Source: an uncultured Hyphomicrobiaceae bacterium
GTDB taxonomy: Bacteria; Pseudomonadota; Alphaproteobacteria; Rhizobiales; CAMYJA01
Reading direction: 5' to 3'
NCBI GenBank assembly: GCA_947258705.1
Contig: CAMYJA010000003.1
Span: 62,001-126,000 of the forward strand
DNA: 64,000 bases
Under the pieces are notes generated by a model. It was not told where the DNA came from, did not search any database, and saw nothing but the letters and a program-made list of their open reading frames with translations. The translations under genes and the position numbers were made by a program. This document shows, in pieces, positions 9,455 to 18,470 of this stretch. How positions within the stretch are numbered: position 1 is the stretch's first letter; every line of letters starts with the position of its first letter.

Positions 9455-10677
9455 GTGAGATGCCCGAATTCAGCAAAAGACAACTCACAATCGCAGCGCT
9501 AACGGTGCTTGTATTTGCCGGTCTCTATTTCATTTTCCGGACGCCTCCCATCCCTGTCGACACCGCCACTATCGAAAAAGCGAAAATGGCGGTAACGGTC
9601 GATGAAGAAGGCGTAACCAAGGTGAAGGAAATATTCATGGTTTCCGCACCGGTCGCCGGCCGTCTGAAACGATCACTTCTCAAGGTCGGCGATAAAGTGA
9701 CCGAAAACAAAACTCTGGTTGCTACTATCGAGCCGGCGGCTCCATCCTTTCTGGATGAACGTTCGCGCAGTGCGGCTCAGGCATCCGTCAATGCCGCGAA
9801 ATCGGCCGCGGTGCTTAGCGAGGCGCGGGTCTCCCAGGCCGAGGCAGAACTTCAATTTGCCCGGCAGGACCTCAAACGGGCCAGCAAACTCGCGGCGCGC
9901 AAAACGATTTCAGTGCGCGCACTGGATCAGGCCCGCATGAACGAGAAAATAAAGGATGCCTCGCTCAAATCGGCGAAAGCGGAGCTTCAAGTCAGCATTG
10001 AAAAACTGGCGAGCGCACGCGCAAATCTGATTGAACCCAGCATGGAGTCTCAATCATCGTCTGCATCCTGTTGCGTGAAAATCATGGCCCCGACGTCCGG
10101 CCGGGTGCTGAAATTGATCAAGCAAAGTCAGCAAATCGTTCATTCGGGGGAAACGATACTCGAAATCGGCGATCCGGTGGATCTGGAGATTGTCGTCGAC
10201 CTGCTTTCGTCCGATGCGACCAAGGTGAAAGCGGGCATGACGGCCATGGTTGAAGGCTGGGGCGGGGAAACCGTTCTGCGTGCCCGGGTGCGGCGGGTTG
10301 AGCCGACGGGTTTCAAGAAAATTTCCGCGCTCGGGATCGAGGAGCAACGCGTGAATGTCCGCCTCGATTTCGAAGATCAGTTCAAACGCTGGGCGACATT
10401 GGGCCATGATTTCAGGGTTTTTGTCCGTATTGAGATCTGGCAAAAGGACGGTGTTCTTCAATTACCCTTAAGCGCACTTTTCAGGGACAAGGATACATGG
10501 GCCGTGTTTGTCATGGAAGACGGAAAGGCGAGGCAGAGGGTCATCGAGATAGACCACCGAAATCAACGGACCGCCGAAATCACAAAAGGACTGCGTGAAG
10601 GAGAAAAAGTGGTCCTTCATCCAAACAACCAGATTGAGGATGGTGTCGCGATCATGGAACGGCAGGAACTGCGTTAG
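9451..10677 (+). CDS. HlyD/RND-type periplasmic adaptor
   Basis: The 408-residue protein has one N-terminal membrane anchor (about residues 11-28). A split lipoyl-like domain begins at VSAPVAGRL, followed by an alpha-helical hairpin (about 95-195, rich in Ala, Lys and Gln) and the returning lipoyl half at IMAPTSGRVL. Beta-barrel and membrane-proximal domains form the C-terminus. The family links an inner-membrane pump to an outer-membrane channel or to the periplasm. The start is GTG 9451, overlapping the permease stop by four bases, or ATG 9460. A paired partner exists at 48159-49565. No outer-membrane TolC-type gene is seen in the window. Confidence 0.87.
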   Translation: MSEMPEFSKRQLTIAALTVLVFAGLYFIFRTPPIPVDTATIEKAKMAVTVDEEGVTKVKEIFMVSAPVAGRLKRSLLKVGDKVTENKTLVATIEPAAPSFLDERSRSAAQASVNAAKSAAVLSEARVSQAEAELQFARQDLKRASKLAARKTISVRALDQARMNEKIKDASLKSAKAELQVSIEKLASARANLIEPSMESQSSSASCCVKIMAPTSGRVLKLIKQSQQIVHSGETILEIGDPVDLEIVVDLLSSDATKVKAGMTAMVEGWGGETVLRARVRRVEPTGFKKISALGIEEQRVNVRLDFEDQFKRWATLGHDFRVFVRIEIWQKDGVLQLPLSALFRDKDTWAVFVMEDGKARQRVIEIDHRNQRTAEITKGLREGEKVVLHPNNQIEDGVAIMERQELR

Positions 10678-10688
10678 ACCGCGCCTGT

Positions 10689-11744
10689 CTATCGCAGCGC
10701 ATATAGTGCGAACAGCGATAAAAGGTAGACCACAAGAACCGCGAATGAATCATAGCCCATCCCTAAAATCTTGCGCCTTGACCTGATCACGAGGCCGATC
10801 ATGAAAATAGCCGTTACGACAAGACCGGCGGTCAGAGCGTAAATCGCGCTTTTATCGGCCGAAAGGAGAATCGGTCCGGACCGATAGATGATATCGGCGG
10901 GCAAAATGAGTACGACCATGATCAGATTGCTTCCGAATATGTTGGATATGGCCATGGTGTAGGCACCGAGTCTGACGGCCATTATGGTGGTACTGAGTTC
11001 TGGCAGGGAGGTTGCGGCCGCGAGAAGGGTGACGCCGATAAAACTCGCCCCCAATCCGGTTTGTGCGGCGAGCGTTTCGGCAAGGTAAACCATCAGAACG
11101 CCGAGCACCAGGATCGTACCGATGCTAATCACGAGACCTTTGACGAGGTAGGCATCGCTCACCTCCTTGACCCAGCTCAACGAAAGTGTCGAGCCTGAGC
11201 GTTTCGGTTTATCCGCTATCTGCACTGGAACCCATGCGCCTTTTGCGTCCTGCGCCCTTAACAGAAGAACGGACATGGCATAAATGGCGGCCAGAAATCC
11301 GGAGCCAATACCGATCGAGAGGAACAGATGCCTTTCGCCCATGGAAAGTATGGCCAGGAGAAGTGAAAGGAGAAGGATGAGGAGAATGCCTTCAAGAAGT
11401 ACGGTTGGCTTCCTCGGATAATAAGTCAATGGCGCGTGGGAGGCGACAAGATCGGCGATTGCCAGAACGGCGGTTTGCAGCACGATCCCGCCAAACATGT
11501 TGTTGAGTACGAGGGCAGCATTGTCCTCGAACGCGGCCGTGACCGTCGTCACGAGCTCCGGCAATTCGGTCACACCCGCGAGAAAAACGAAACCGATAAG
11601 GGCTTTACTCAATTTCTTCCGATCAGACATTTCATCGGCGAAAATCGTCAATTTGGTGCCGGCGTTCCATATGCCTGCCGAAAGCAGAGCGAATATCAAT
11701 AAATTGACGCCCAGGTGAAACTGGTTGAAGTCAATCAGGTTCAT
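10689..11744 (-). CDS. Sodium/calcium exchanger family antiporter
   Basis: The 351-residue membrane protein has two repeated halves. Each carries an alpha-repeat of the CaCA superfamily: GVTELPELVTTV in the N-terminal half and AAATSLPELSTTI in the C-terminal half, where the acidic residue takes part in ion binding. About ten to eleven helices are present. The likely reaction is efflux of Ca2+ or another cation in exchange for Na+ or H+. ATG 11744 is used because GGCAGG lies 8 bases upstream; a GTG three codons earlier is the alternative. The gene converges with the adaptor gene, leaving only 11 bases between them. Confidence 0.87.
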   Translation of the reverse strand: MNLIDFNQFHLGVNLLIFALLSAGIWNAGTKLTIFADEMSDRKKLSKALIGFVFLAGVTELPELVTTVTAAFEDNAALVLNNMFGGIVLQTAVLAIADLVASHAPLTYYPRKPTVLLEGILLILLLSLLLAILSMGERHLFLSIGIGSGFLAAIYAMSVLLLRAQDAKGAWVPVQIADKPKRSGSTLSLSWVKEVSDAYLVKGLVISIGTILVLGVLMVYLAETLAAQTGLGASFIGVTLLAAATSLPELSTTIMAVRLGAYTMAISNIFGSNLIMVVLILPADIIYRSGPILLSADKSAIYALTAGLVVTAIFMIGLVIRSRRKILGMGYDSFAVLVVYLLSLFALYALR

Positions 11745-11814
11745 GTGGCACACCTGCCTTCATAAAGATCCACTTTCGCCGCCGGCGCGGCGGCGGAATT
11801 TGGGCGCGGGGAAT

Positions 11815-13080
11815 TTAAAAATAATCGCTTAACAAAAAGACCGCGCTTATCAAAAACCCGGCAAAGGGTACCCATTTTCCAACGACGAACGTGCCGGGCG
11901 GGGCGGGCACGTTATCCATCTTTATCTTGAAAAGCGCCATGTTCACGAGCGCGAAAACGGTCAAAGTGACCCGGGACGTCATTTCTGCAAGTCCTTCGAG
12001 GGGAAATGAAGTTGCAAGCACCAGGATGACGAAAACGATCAGTCCGGTGGCCATCAACGGCGTACGCGTAACCGGATTCACCCGTGAAAAAATTTGCGGC
12101 AGGTTTTTCTGGCGCGACAGGCCATAGATTACCCGTGATCCCATGATCATCTGGACGATCACGCCATTCAGCGTTGCAAGAATGGCGACCGCACTGATCC
12201 ATGCGGGGGAGCCGCCCGTGGCATGGGTGTAGACGTCATTGAGCGGCGCCTTGGATGCTCCCAGTATATCCAACGGCACGATCAGAACGCTGACGGTCAC
12301 CACCAGAAAGTAAATCAAGGTGGATATGATCAGGGTCAGGAATATCGCTTTGGGCAATGTCTTTTCCGGCTCTTTGACCTCCTCCGCGACATTGACGAGA
12401 TCCTCAAATCCGACAAAGGCGAAAAAGGCCAGAAGTCCCGCGCTCGTGATCGCGGACCAGTGGTTGATATCGAATGTCATTGGAAAAACTTCAGGTACTC
12501 GTGCGATTATTTCCGGCTTGGCGATAATCCCGCTAAAGGCGATGATCAGAAGGGCGGCGATTTCCGTCAGGGTGAGAATGGCGGCAAAGGTAACTGATTC
12601 AAGAATGCCCCAGGATGCTATCGCACCCATCAGAAGAATGACCGCAACGACGATGAAGGTTTCCGGAAGATCAAGAAAATACCGGATATATCCGGCACTT
12701 CCAATACAGATGGCCGAGGCGGAAATCGATCCGGCGGACACAACAAGCAGCCCCACGAATACAGCCAGAAGATCCGACTTGAAACCGGACCTGACGTAAG
12801 CGGCCTCCCCTGCGCTCACCGGCAACCGTCCGGTCAGTTCCGCGAATGAACATGCCGAAAATGCCATTATAACAGAGGCCATGATGAATGAAACGGGCGC
12901 ATACATGCCCGCACGGGCAGCCGTTGCGCCAATCAGCACATAAATCCCGGCGCCAATCGTGACACCAAGCCCATAGAGAACAACAAGCGGTAGAGTGAGC
13001 GTTCGTCGAAGCTCACCATGCGCGAGTTCCCTTTCCGCCTCATTTTCGACAAGGCGGTCCTCATTTTTCATTTCGTCCAA
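11815..13080 (-). CDS. APC-family amino-acid permease
   Basis: The 421-residue protein has about twelve helices. It starts TLPLVVLYGLGVTIGAGIYVLIG, the glycine-rich unwound helix 1 of APC-superfamily transporters, and contains FFAFVGFEDLVNVAEEVKEP, the conserved helix 6 region and loop. The substrate is probably an amino acid or polyamine and cannot be told from sequence. The start is uncertain: TTG 13080 has GGGAG six bases upstream, while ATG 13071 is nine bases further in with weaker spacing. It is divergent from the VIT-type transporter, and an exact FNR-type box lies between them. Confidence 0.85.
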   Translation of the reverse strand: MDEMKNEDRLVENEAERELAHGELRRTLTLPLVVLYGLGVTIGAGIYVLIGATAARAGMYAPVSFIMASVIMAFSACSFAELTGRLPVSAGEAAYVRSGFKSDLLAVFVGLLVVSAGSISASAICIGSAGYIRYFLDLPETFIVVAVILLMGAIASWGILESVTFAAILTLTEIAALLIIAFSGIIAKPEIIARVPEVFPMTFDINHWSAITSAGLLAFFAFVGFEDLVNVAEEVKEPEKTLPKAIFLTLIISTLIYFLVVTVSVLIVPLDILGASKAPLNDVYTHATGGSPAWISAVAILATLNGVIVQMIMGSRVIYGLSRQKNLPQIFSRVNPVTRTPLMATGLIVFVILVLATSFPLEGLAEMTSRVTLTVFALVNMALFKIKMDNVPAPPGTFVVGKWVPFAGFLISAVFLLSDYF

Positions 13081-13136
13081 AATGAACTCCCGTCTAACAA
13101 TGCCGTATCATGTTAACGCCGTGCCAAAGCCGGACA

Positions 13137-13150
13137 TTGACCGAGGTCAA
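13137..13150. promoter_or_regulatory. FNR/FixK box
   Basis: TTGAC-cgag-GTCAA is an exact, perfectly palindromic match to the FNR/FixK consensus. The centre is about 88 bases before the VIT1/CCC1-type gene (13232) and about 63 bases from the divergent permease start (13080). Confidence 0.72.
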
Positions 13151-13231
13151 TTACTGACCGACCATAAGGGTATCAACTTGGAGCAGCTCAGCGAAAGCTT
13201 TTCCGAAAATTCGTGAAAGGACTTCAGCCTC

Positions 13232-13960
13232 ATGCCGATGACGACCCTGGAGCATGATCACAGCATCGACGCCATACGCGAGCGCCTCGCCGCGCCGCTC
13301 AAACCGTCCTATCTCAAGGACTGGATTTATGGCGGGATCGACGGGACGGTCACCACCTTCGCCGTCGTAGCGGGTGTTATCGGCGCCGAGCTTGGAACAA
13401 AAGTCATCCTGATCCTGGGCCTGGCCAATCTTCTGGCCGACGGTTTTTCAATGGCTGCGAGTAATTATACCGGCTCACGAGCAGAACAGGACGACTATGA
13501 GCGGATAAAGGAAATCGAACGAAGCCACATCAGGGACGTTCCGGAAGGTGAGCGCGAAGAACTCAGGCAAATCCTCGCGGGGAAGGGACTGCAGGGGGAT
13601 ACGCTCGAAGAAGCCGTGGAAATCATCAGTTCCGACCAGGATTGCTGGATCGATATCATGCTGGTTGAGGAATATGGCCTGAGTAAAATCCCGGGATCTC
13701 CCTTCAAGGCCGCATTGAGTACATTTGCGTCGTTTTTCCTTTGCGGCGCCATTCCGCTTCTGTCTTTTCTTCTGGGCCTGTCGAATGCATTTGAAGTCTC
13801 GATAGTGCTCACCGGCATCGTGTTTTTTGCCATCGGCTCGCTGAAATCGAGCTGGTCATTGAAGGCGTGGTGGTATTCGGGGCTGGAAACCCTGTTAATC
13901 GGCAGCATCGCCGCCTCGGTCGCATATTTTGCGGGTGTTTTTCTCAAACAGTATGTTTAA
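13232..13960 (+). CDS. VIT1/CCC1-type Fe/Mn transporter
   Basis: The 242-residue protein has the VIT1/CCC1 family pattern. Helix 1 contains DWIYGGIDGTVTTFAVVAGV with the conserved Asp. Helix 2 contains LANLLADGFSMAASNY. A charged cytosolic stretch rich in Glu follows (about residues 90-150, the metal-binding region in the plant protein), then three C-terminal helices. Known members move Fe2+ or Mn2+ out of the cytosol by proton antiport. The start has GAAAGGA about ten bases upstream. An exact FNR-type box upstream predicts expression at low oxygen, when ferrous iron is abundant. Confidence 0.88.
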   Translation: MPMTTLEHDHSIDAIRERLAAPLKPSYLKDWIYGGIDGTVTTFAVVAGVIGAELGTKVILILGLANLLADGFSMAASNYTGSRAEQDDYERIKEIERSHIRDVPEGEREELRQILAGKGLQGDTLEEAVEIISSDQDCWIDIMLVEEYGLSKIPGSPFKAALSTFASFFLCGAIPLLSFLLGLSNAFEVSIVLTGIVFFAIGSLKSSWSLKAWWYSGLETLLIGSIAASVAYFAGVFLKQYV

Positions 13961-13973
13961 CCCTTGCATGCTG

Positions 13974-15512
13974 CTAAAGGCCAAGTGCGTTGCACGCTCT
14001 TTTCAGCACGGCGTCCGGATCTCCCCCTGCGTCGACCGTGGTCCAGTCGTCCGGCTCCGTCTTGACCATCAGCTGGCTTTCCACCACCTCGGTGTCCGCG
14101 TCGGACGCGTCAAACTGCCGTGCCGCCACGCGCTCAAGAAGCTTGTCTTTCCTGGCCTGAAGCCACAGGGTTTTGCAATCTATCGGCCGGTTTTTCGTCA
14201 GCCTGGAAAATTGCCGTCTGTGTTCGGGCGATAAAAACACTGCATCAACGATAACCGAATGGCCCGCGTCCAATATGCGCGCCGCCTTATCGAATAGCCG
14301 GTTATAGACCTCGGTCGAATATTTCTCTGCATAGCATTCGGGACCAAGTTTTACCTCCGGCGCTACGCCGAAAAGCGTTTTCCGTTCGACGTCGCTGCGC
14401 AGATGCACCGCACCGGGGGCCGGCAATATTTGCGGGCTTAACGCCCGCGCGAGTGTTGATTTTCCTGTCCCGGAAATGCCTCCGACCAAAAGCAATACCG
14501 GATCAGGCGGTTTGAGGAACTCCTGGGCCACTGCAAAATATTCGCGAATTTCGCTTACATTTCCGGCTGCGGACTCCGGATCGGCATAGGGCAGGCGATC
14601 GATACCGACCATGGCTCTGATGGCGGCGCGGCAGGAGAAAAAAAGAGGCAGCAGGCCCAGGCCGGACAGGTTTTCCTCGTCCCCCAGAGATCTCAGATAT
14701 TCATTGAGCAGATGGCATGCCTGTGCTTCCAGGCCATGAAACCGAAGGTCCATCAGCAAAAACGCCAGATCGTAAAGAATATCGATTGTCGCGATGTCGT
14801 CATCGAATTCGATAGCATCGAACAGGGTCGGAATCTCGTTTATCAGGACGATATTCTGCAAATGCATATCGCCGTGACAACGCCGTATATATCTCTTTTG
14901 TCCACGGTCGACCAAAAGGGGCTTTTTTTCTTCAGCGGCGCGATGGAGGTTGCTTACATAGGCTTGCGCCGCTTCACCGGTCAGAACTTCGGGGGCGCCG
15001 GCAAAGGAGTGGCCGAGTGAATCGATAATTCGCGCCATTTTGCGGTATCCCTGAGAAGTCTCCTCTGCCGCCGCTTCACGGTGAAATTCCGCAATCCGGT
15101 CGGCCAGCAAATGAACGCGCTCATTCGATAGCCCGCCCGTCTTCGCAATGTGCGAAAAAAGGGCGTCCTGGTCGAAACGGCGCATTCTCACCAGCCATTC
15201 GACCGGGGATCCATTCTCGCCCTGGCCGCCAAGAGCGAGCTGGCCGTCAGCTGTGCGGACGACAGGCACCACATCGATATAAATATCAGGCGCGGTCAGG
15301 CGATTTATCTCGACTTCGCGTTGGCACATATCGTGTCTTTTCGGGAGTGTCGAATAGTCGAGATATCCAAGCTTTACCGACCGCTTGACCTTATAAGCGA
15401 AATCGCCGGCCAGGAAGATGACCGCACCATGGGTGTCAAGACGCTCGACCGCACCCACATCCCCCGGATAGGCAGCCGGCTCGTTTAAAAACCTGAATAT
15501 TTCTTCCTGCAT
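13974..15512 (-). CDS. Kinase-like / P-loop ATPase fusion protein
   Basis: The 512-residue protein has two parts. Residues 1-320 resemble the aminoglycoside phosphotransferase/choline-kinase fold, with the catalytic-loop motif RRCHGDMHLQN and a following IEFDDD metal-binding motif. Residues about 335-512 form a P-loop kinase-like domain with the Walker A motif GGISGTGKST, similar to gluconate- or zeta-toxin-type small kinases. This two-domain protein is widespread in proteobacteria, and its substrate is unknown to me. The gene converges with the VIT-type gene 13 bases away. The divergent promoter region contains an exact FNR-type box, so it may share the low-oxygen regulation of its neighbours. 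Confidence 0.83.
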   Translation of the reverse strand: MQEEIFRFLNEPAAYPGDVGAVERLDTHGAVIFLAGDFAYKVKRSVKLGYLDYSTLPKRHDMCQREVEINRLTAPDIYIDVVPVVRTADGQLALGGQGENGSPVEWLVRMRRFDQDALFSHIAKTGGLSNERVHLLADRIAEFHREAAAEETSQGYRKMARIIDSLGHSFAGAPEVLTGEAAQAYVSNLHRAAEEKKPLLVDRGQKRYIRRCHGDMHLQNIVLINEIPTLFDAIEFDDDIATIDILYDLAFLLMDLRFHGLEAQACHLLNEYLRSLGDEENLSGLGLLPLFFSCRAAIRAMVGIDRLPYADPESAAGNVSEIREYFAVAQEFLKPPDPVLLLVGGISGTGKSTLARALSPQILPAPGAVHLRSDVERKTLFGVAPEVKLGPECYAEKYSTEVYNRLFDKAARILDAGHSVIVDAVFLSPEHRRQFSRLTKNRPIDCKTLWLQARKDKLLERVAARQFDASDADTEVVESQLMVKTEPDDWTTVDAGGDPDAVLKRACNALGL

Positions 15513-15569
15513 GGATCATGTCCCGCATATGGGCAATTGTGAAACTCGCCCATTGTCGATCTCCGTTCC

Positions 15570-15583
15570 TTGACCTCGATCAA
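15570..15583. promoter_or_regulatory. FNR/FixK box
   Basis: TTGAC-ctcg-ATCAA matches the consensus exactly. The centre lies about 101 bases before the host-attachment-type gene (15678) and about 64 bases from the divergent start at 15512. Confidence 0.7.
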
Positions 15584-15677
15584 AGTGTCTGTGCGCATTT
15601 TGCTGTTCAATTAAGCATTATCAATGGTGATGTGAATACGGGCGACAGGGCCCCAGTGGACGCAAGTGAGGTCTCAA

Positions 15678-16127
15678 ATGAAAGCGAAGAAAACATGGAT
15701 CGTTATAACCGATGGGGCCAGGTCCAGAATCCTGTTCAATGACGGTCCGGGAACGGGCGTGGCGGAAGTTGAAGGCACGGATGTTCGCGCCCCTCACCCA
15801 TCCGACCGCGACATTATCTCGGACCGGCCCGGCCGCGTCTATGAGTCGGCTACCGTCGGTCAGCATTCACTCGAGACAGGCTCAAGCCCCAAACGGCTGA
15901 ACAAAATCGAATTTGTCAAAAACCTTGCCGGTTTCCTGCAAACGGAAATGGCCAAGAAAAGCTTCGACCGGATCATTGTCGCCGCCGCGCCCAAATCGCT
16001 CGGTGATCTCAGGGCATCGCTTTCAAAAGACGTGAAAGAGGTGGTGATCGGCGAATTGGCGAAAGACCTCACGCAAATCCCGGATGAGGAAATCCCGGAT
16101 CATCTGGAGGGCTTGCTTGTCCTGTGA
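15678..16127 (+). CDS. Host-attachment-protein family (baeRF-like) protein
   Basis: The 149-residue soluble protein starts KKTWIVITDGARSRIL and contains FDRIIVAAAPKSLGDLR and a C-terminal IPDHL. This is the pattern of the family annotated as 'protein required for attachment to host cells', which is related to archaeal release-factor-like domains. The annotated name comes from one experimental system, so the real role here is unknown. The start is ATG 15678, with GTGAGG six bases upstream; an in-frame GTG at 15666 is less likely. An exact FNR-type box precedes it, and an Hsp20 gene with the same kind of box follows. A stress function at low oxygen is the best inference. Confidence 0.83.
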   Translation: MKAKKTWIVITDGARSRILFNDGPGTGVAEVEGTDVRAPHPSDRDIISDRPGRVYESATVGQHSLETGSSPKRLNKIEFVKNLAGFLQTEMAKKSFDRIIVAAAPKSLGDLRASLSKDVKEVVIGELAKDLTQIPDEEIPDHLEGLLVL

Positions 16128-16132
16128 GGGCT

Positions 16133-16146
16133 TTGATTTGTGTCAA
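16133..16146. promoter_or_regulatory. FNR/FixK box upstream of hsp20
   Basis: TTGAT-ttgt-GTCAA is an exact match centred about 88 bases before the Hsp20 start. A TATAAC (16174-16179) lies downstream. This places the box near -40 to -47 of the inferred transcription start, the position of an activator touching RNA polymerase. Confidence 0.72.
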
Positions 16147-16227
16147 TGACGCCCTCATCATGAGATCTATTGTTATAACTATAGAGGGGAGGGGCGAGTT
16201 GGTTGTTACACAAAATTGGAGGTTGAA

Positions 16228-16719
16228 ATGAGTGCAAGATCACCACTGCCCGTGTCCAAGGATCAGGACAATGGAAGCCGCGATATTTTTGGGTCGCTGC
16301 ATGACCGGATTGACCGGGTCTTCGAGGATTTCACGCGAGGGTTTTCTTTACCATCCACATTATCGCATTCGGGGTCCAGGGCGTTTGGCATGGCGCCGAG
16401 AGTCGATGTGAGTGAAGACGAGAACAAACTTACGGTCAGCCTTGAGCTCCCCGGCGTCGAGGAGAAAGACGTAAACATAACGCTTGCGGATAACGTCCTC
16501 ACGATCAAGGGCGAGAAAAAATCGGAGATCGAGGAAAAGAAGAAGGACTATCACCTGGTTGAACGGGAATATGGCCGATTTCAAAGGTCGATAAGACTTC
16601 CCTATGAGGTGGAGACTGACCAAGTCAGCGCCCATTACGACAAGGGTGTCCTCGAGATTTCATTGCCGAAGTCTGAAGACATCAAAAAGAAGGCGAAGAC
16701 GATCAAGATTCAAACCTAG
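16228..16719 (+). CDS. Hsp20/alpha-crystallin small heat-shock protein
   Basis: The 163-residue protein has a variable N-terminal arm and an alpha-crystallin domain at about residues 50-150. The domain begins PRVDVSEDENKLTVSLELPG and contains the closing strand motif GVLEISLPK. It works as an ATP-independent holdase chaperone in the cytoplasm. ATG 16228 follows GGAGG with 5-base spacing; the upstream TTG at 16216 is rejected. The FNR-type box upstream suggests oxygen-linked induction, and no clear sigma-32 promoter was seen. Confidence 0.92.
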   Translation: MSARSPLPVSKDQDNGSRDIFGSLHDRIDRVFEDFTRGFSLPSTLSHSGSRAFGMAPRVDVSEDENKLTVSLELPGVEEKDVNITLADNVLTIKGEKKSEIEEKKKDYHLVEREYGRFQRSIRLPYEVETDQVSAHYDKGVLEISLPKSEDIKKKAKTIKIQT

Positions 16720-16840
16720 TTTGCAACGAAAAAATGGCCCCCATGGTCAAGCGCTCTCCAGTCCTTCCATGGTTGCGCGCGTGGCCAGCGCGGGGCCAAA
16801 ATGAATTTGACTACGGCCTTACACATATGTGGAGCGGATC

Positions 16841-17677
16841 ATGTCCTTTAAAACAATCGTAGTATATCTGCCTGGCCCCGATATGGCTGACGTTCTGCTG
16901 AAAACGGCCATACCCGTCGCCACCAGGTACGATGCGCATCTCATATGTCTCCATGTCATCCCCGAACTCGAATTTTTTCAACCCGTCGGCATGTATATTG
17001 ATGGCGGTTTCATCGAAGCCCAGAGGAAATCCCTGAGGAAGGAAGCGAATGAAATCGAAGAGGTCGTGAAGAAATGGTCGGAGCCGGACAATTCCAGAAT
17101 TGAATGGCGCTGCCTGACCGCGACAAACGGGCAAGCGATCGACTACATCATCGATCAATCGTTCTATGCCGATCTGGTGATCGCCGAGCAAAGACCAGCG
17201 ATGGACGCTCTCGATTCAAGGGCCGACCTGCCGGTTCAGATTTCCCTTCAGGGAGGGCGCCCTGTTCTGGCTGTTCCTGAAGGGTGTACATTTGACGGCG
17301 TCGCCGACCGTGCGATGGTTGCCTGGAATCCCGGCAAGTCGTCGTCGCGGGCGCTGTTCGAATCCATTCCCCTCCTGAGAAATGCCAAGGATGTCACGCT
17401 TCATACAGTTAATCCCCCCAAGGTGGAGGATGGTCTGCCGCCCGCGCAAAACATGGCGCTCAGCCTCAGCCGTCACGACATTCATGCCGAAACGACGACC
17501 GGTACCACTGGCCGTCAGACGGTTGGAGAGGCAATACTCGATCAAGCGGCCCAGCTCGATAGCGATTTGCTCGTCATGGGCTGCTACGGGCATTCGAGAT
17601 ATCGCGAAATCGTTTTTGGCGGCGTCACAAAGCACGTGCTCCACAACACGAAAATTCCTCTATTTCTCGCTCATTGA
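16841..17677 (+). CDS. Universal stress protein, tandem UspA domains
   Basis: The 278-residue protein holds two Usp folds. The first (about residues 1-145) starts MSFKTIVVYLPG. The second (about 155-278) ends with VMGCYGHSRYREIVFGG, matching the ATP-binding pattern GxxGxxxxxxxxGS only loosely. Double UspA proteins of this kind are common in alphaproteobacterial low-oxygen regulons. ATG 16841 is used because GGAG lies six bases upstream; GTG 16829 is the longer alternative. It lies 121 bases after hsp20 with an imperfect GC-rich inverted repeat between them, so read-through from the hsp20 promoter is possible but not certain. Confidence 0.88.
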   Translation: MSFKTIVVYLPGPDMADVLLKTAIPVATRYDAHLICLHVIPELEFFQPVGMYIDGGFIEAQRKSLRKEANEIEEVVKKWSEPDNSRIEWRCLTATNGQAIDYIIDQSFYADLVIAEQRPAMDALDSRADLPVQISLQGGRPVLAVPEGCTFDGVADRAMVAWNPGKSSSRALFESIPLLRNAKDVTLHTVNPPKVEDGLPPAQNMALSLSRHDIHAETTTGTTGRQTVGEAILDQAAQLDSDLLVMGCYGHSRYREIVFGGVTKHVLHNTKIPLFLAH

Positions 17678-17692
17678 TAACGGAGAATAAAT

Positions 17693-18076
17693 ATGACTCT
17701 TTCCAAGATCAGGCTGGAACTCGCCCGCGATCATGATTTTCCCGATGGCAGCAATCATCACGGTTACGAGTTTGTCGCTCCCCTTGACAAGGATGACCAT
17801 ATCGATCCGCAGGAGTGGAAGGAAAAAGGAAGCCAATGCTATGTGAAGCGCTTTTGGGGCGATGAGGAAGACGAAGTCGGCCATCTGATACGCAAACCAG
17901 GCGGCAACTGGGCTTTCCATTATGACATTCATGGCGATCAGGATGACGACGAAACGGGATACCGGTTTGCATCTCATGCCTTCAGAATCGGAGACTATGT
18001 CTCGATTAACGAGCATGACGATGTGTTGAGAACTTTTCGCGTCGTATCGGTACAGGATGCGGTTGAGCACGTTTAG
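17693..18076 (+). CDS. Conserved-looking soluble protein, unknown
   Basis: The 127-residue acidic soluble protein has no signal peptide or membrane segment. It is rich in Asp, His and aromatic residues (SNHHGYEFVAPLD, FWGDEEDEVGHL) and ends RIGDYVSINEHDDVLRTFRVVSV. It starts 15 bases after the universal stress protein with AACGGAG upstream, so both are probably one transcript. I do not recognise a named domain. Coupling to the stress protein suggests a role in the same response. Confidence 0.75.
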   Translation: MTLSKIRLELARDHDFPDGSNHHGYEFVAPLDKDDHIDPQEWKEKGSQCYVKRFWGDEEDEVGHLIRKPGGNWAFHYDIHGDQDDDETGYRFASHAFRIGDYVSINEHDDVLRTFRVVSVQDAVEHV

Positions 18077-18470
18077 GCGAAGGCCGGCGTTCGCTCAATT
18101 GCCCTGCAAGTCCACCGTCCGTACTCACTGCGCATTGCCAATCACCCTTTCGTAAGAAAAACGCATCGCAGCGACCGCGACGTTGGATGAAAGCGACGCC
18201 CCGAAGAACGCACAGAGGATGGCGGCGGCGAAATTGACACGATGGCTTATGAAGTGCGAGGTAAAATACCCGGTTGAGAATACCCCGCCTGAAGGATCAT
18301 GACATGATGTCACGCCGCACCATGGTGAGAGGCTTTGCATTGATGTGTGACGGAACATAATTTGGCGGGATATTTCCCGGCAGACGCCTTTACTTGACAT
18401 AGCGCAAAGACTGGATCTCTATAGTTCTTGATAGTCGGGCCCTGGGTATAATTAATTGATGAGGTAGGGA
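18077..18470. other. Gap: no supported gene
   Basis: This stretch of 394 bases has no convincing coding sequence. A 91-codon minus-strand frame (18125-18400) has a hydrophobic centre but no good ribosome site and no recognisable family. TTGAC-atag-CGCAA at 18394-18407 resembles an FNR box with two mismatches in the second half-site; its TTGACA could equally be a -35 element for the DUF2189 gene. Confidence 0.5.

Noticed and set aside
18125-18400. 91-codon minus-strand frame between the 127-residue protein gene and the DUF2189 gene
   Set aside because: No ribosome site, no recognised family, and it covers the likely promoter of the DUF2189 gene. The hydrophobic centre alone is not enough.
18394-18407. 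FNR box before the DUF2189 gene
   Set aside because: The second half-site (CGCAA) has two mismatches, so it is kept only as a weak note and not counted as a site.
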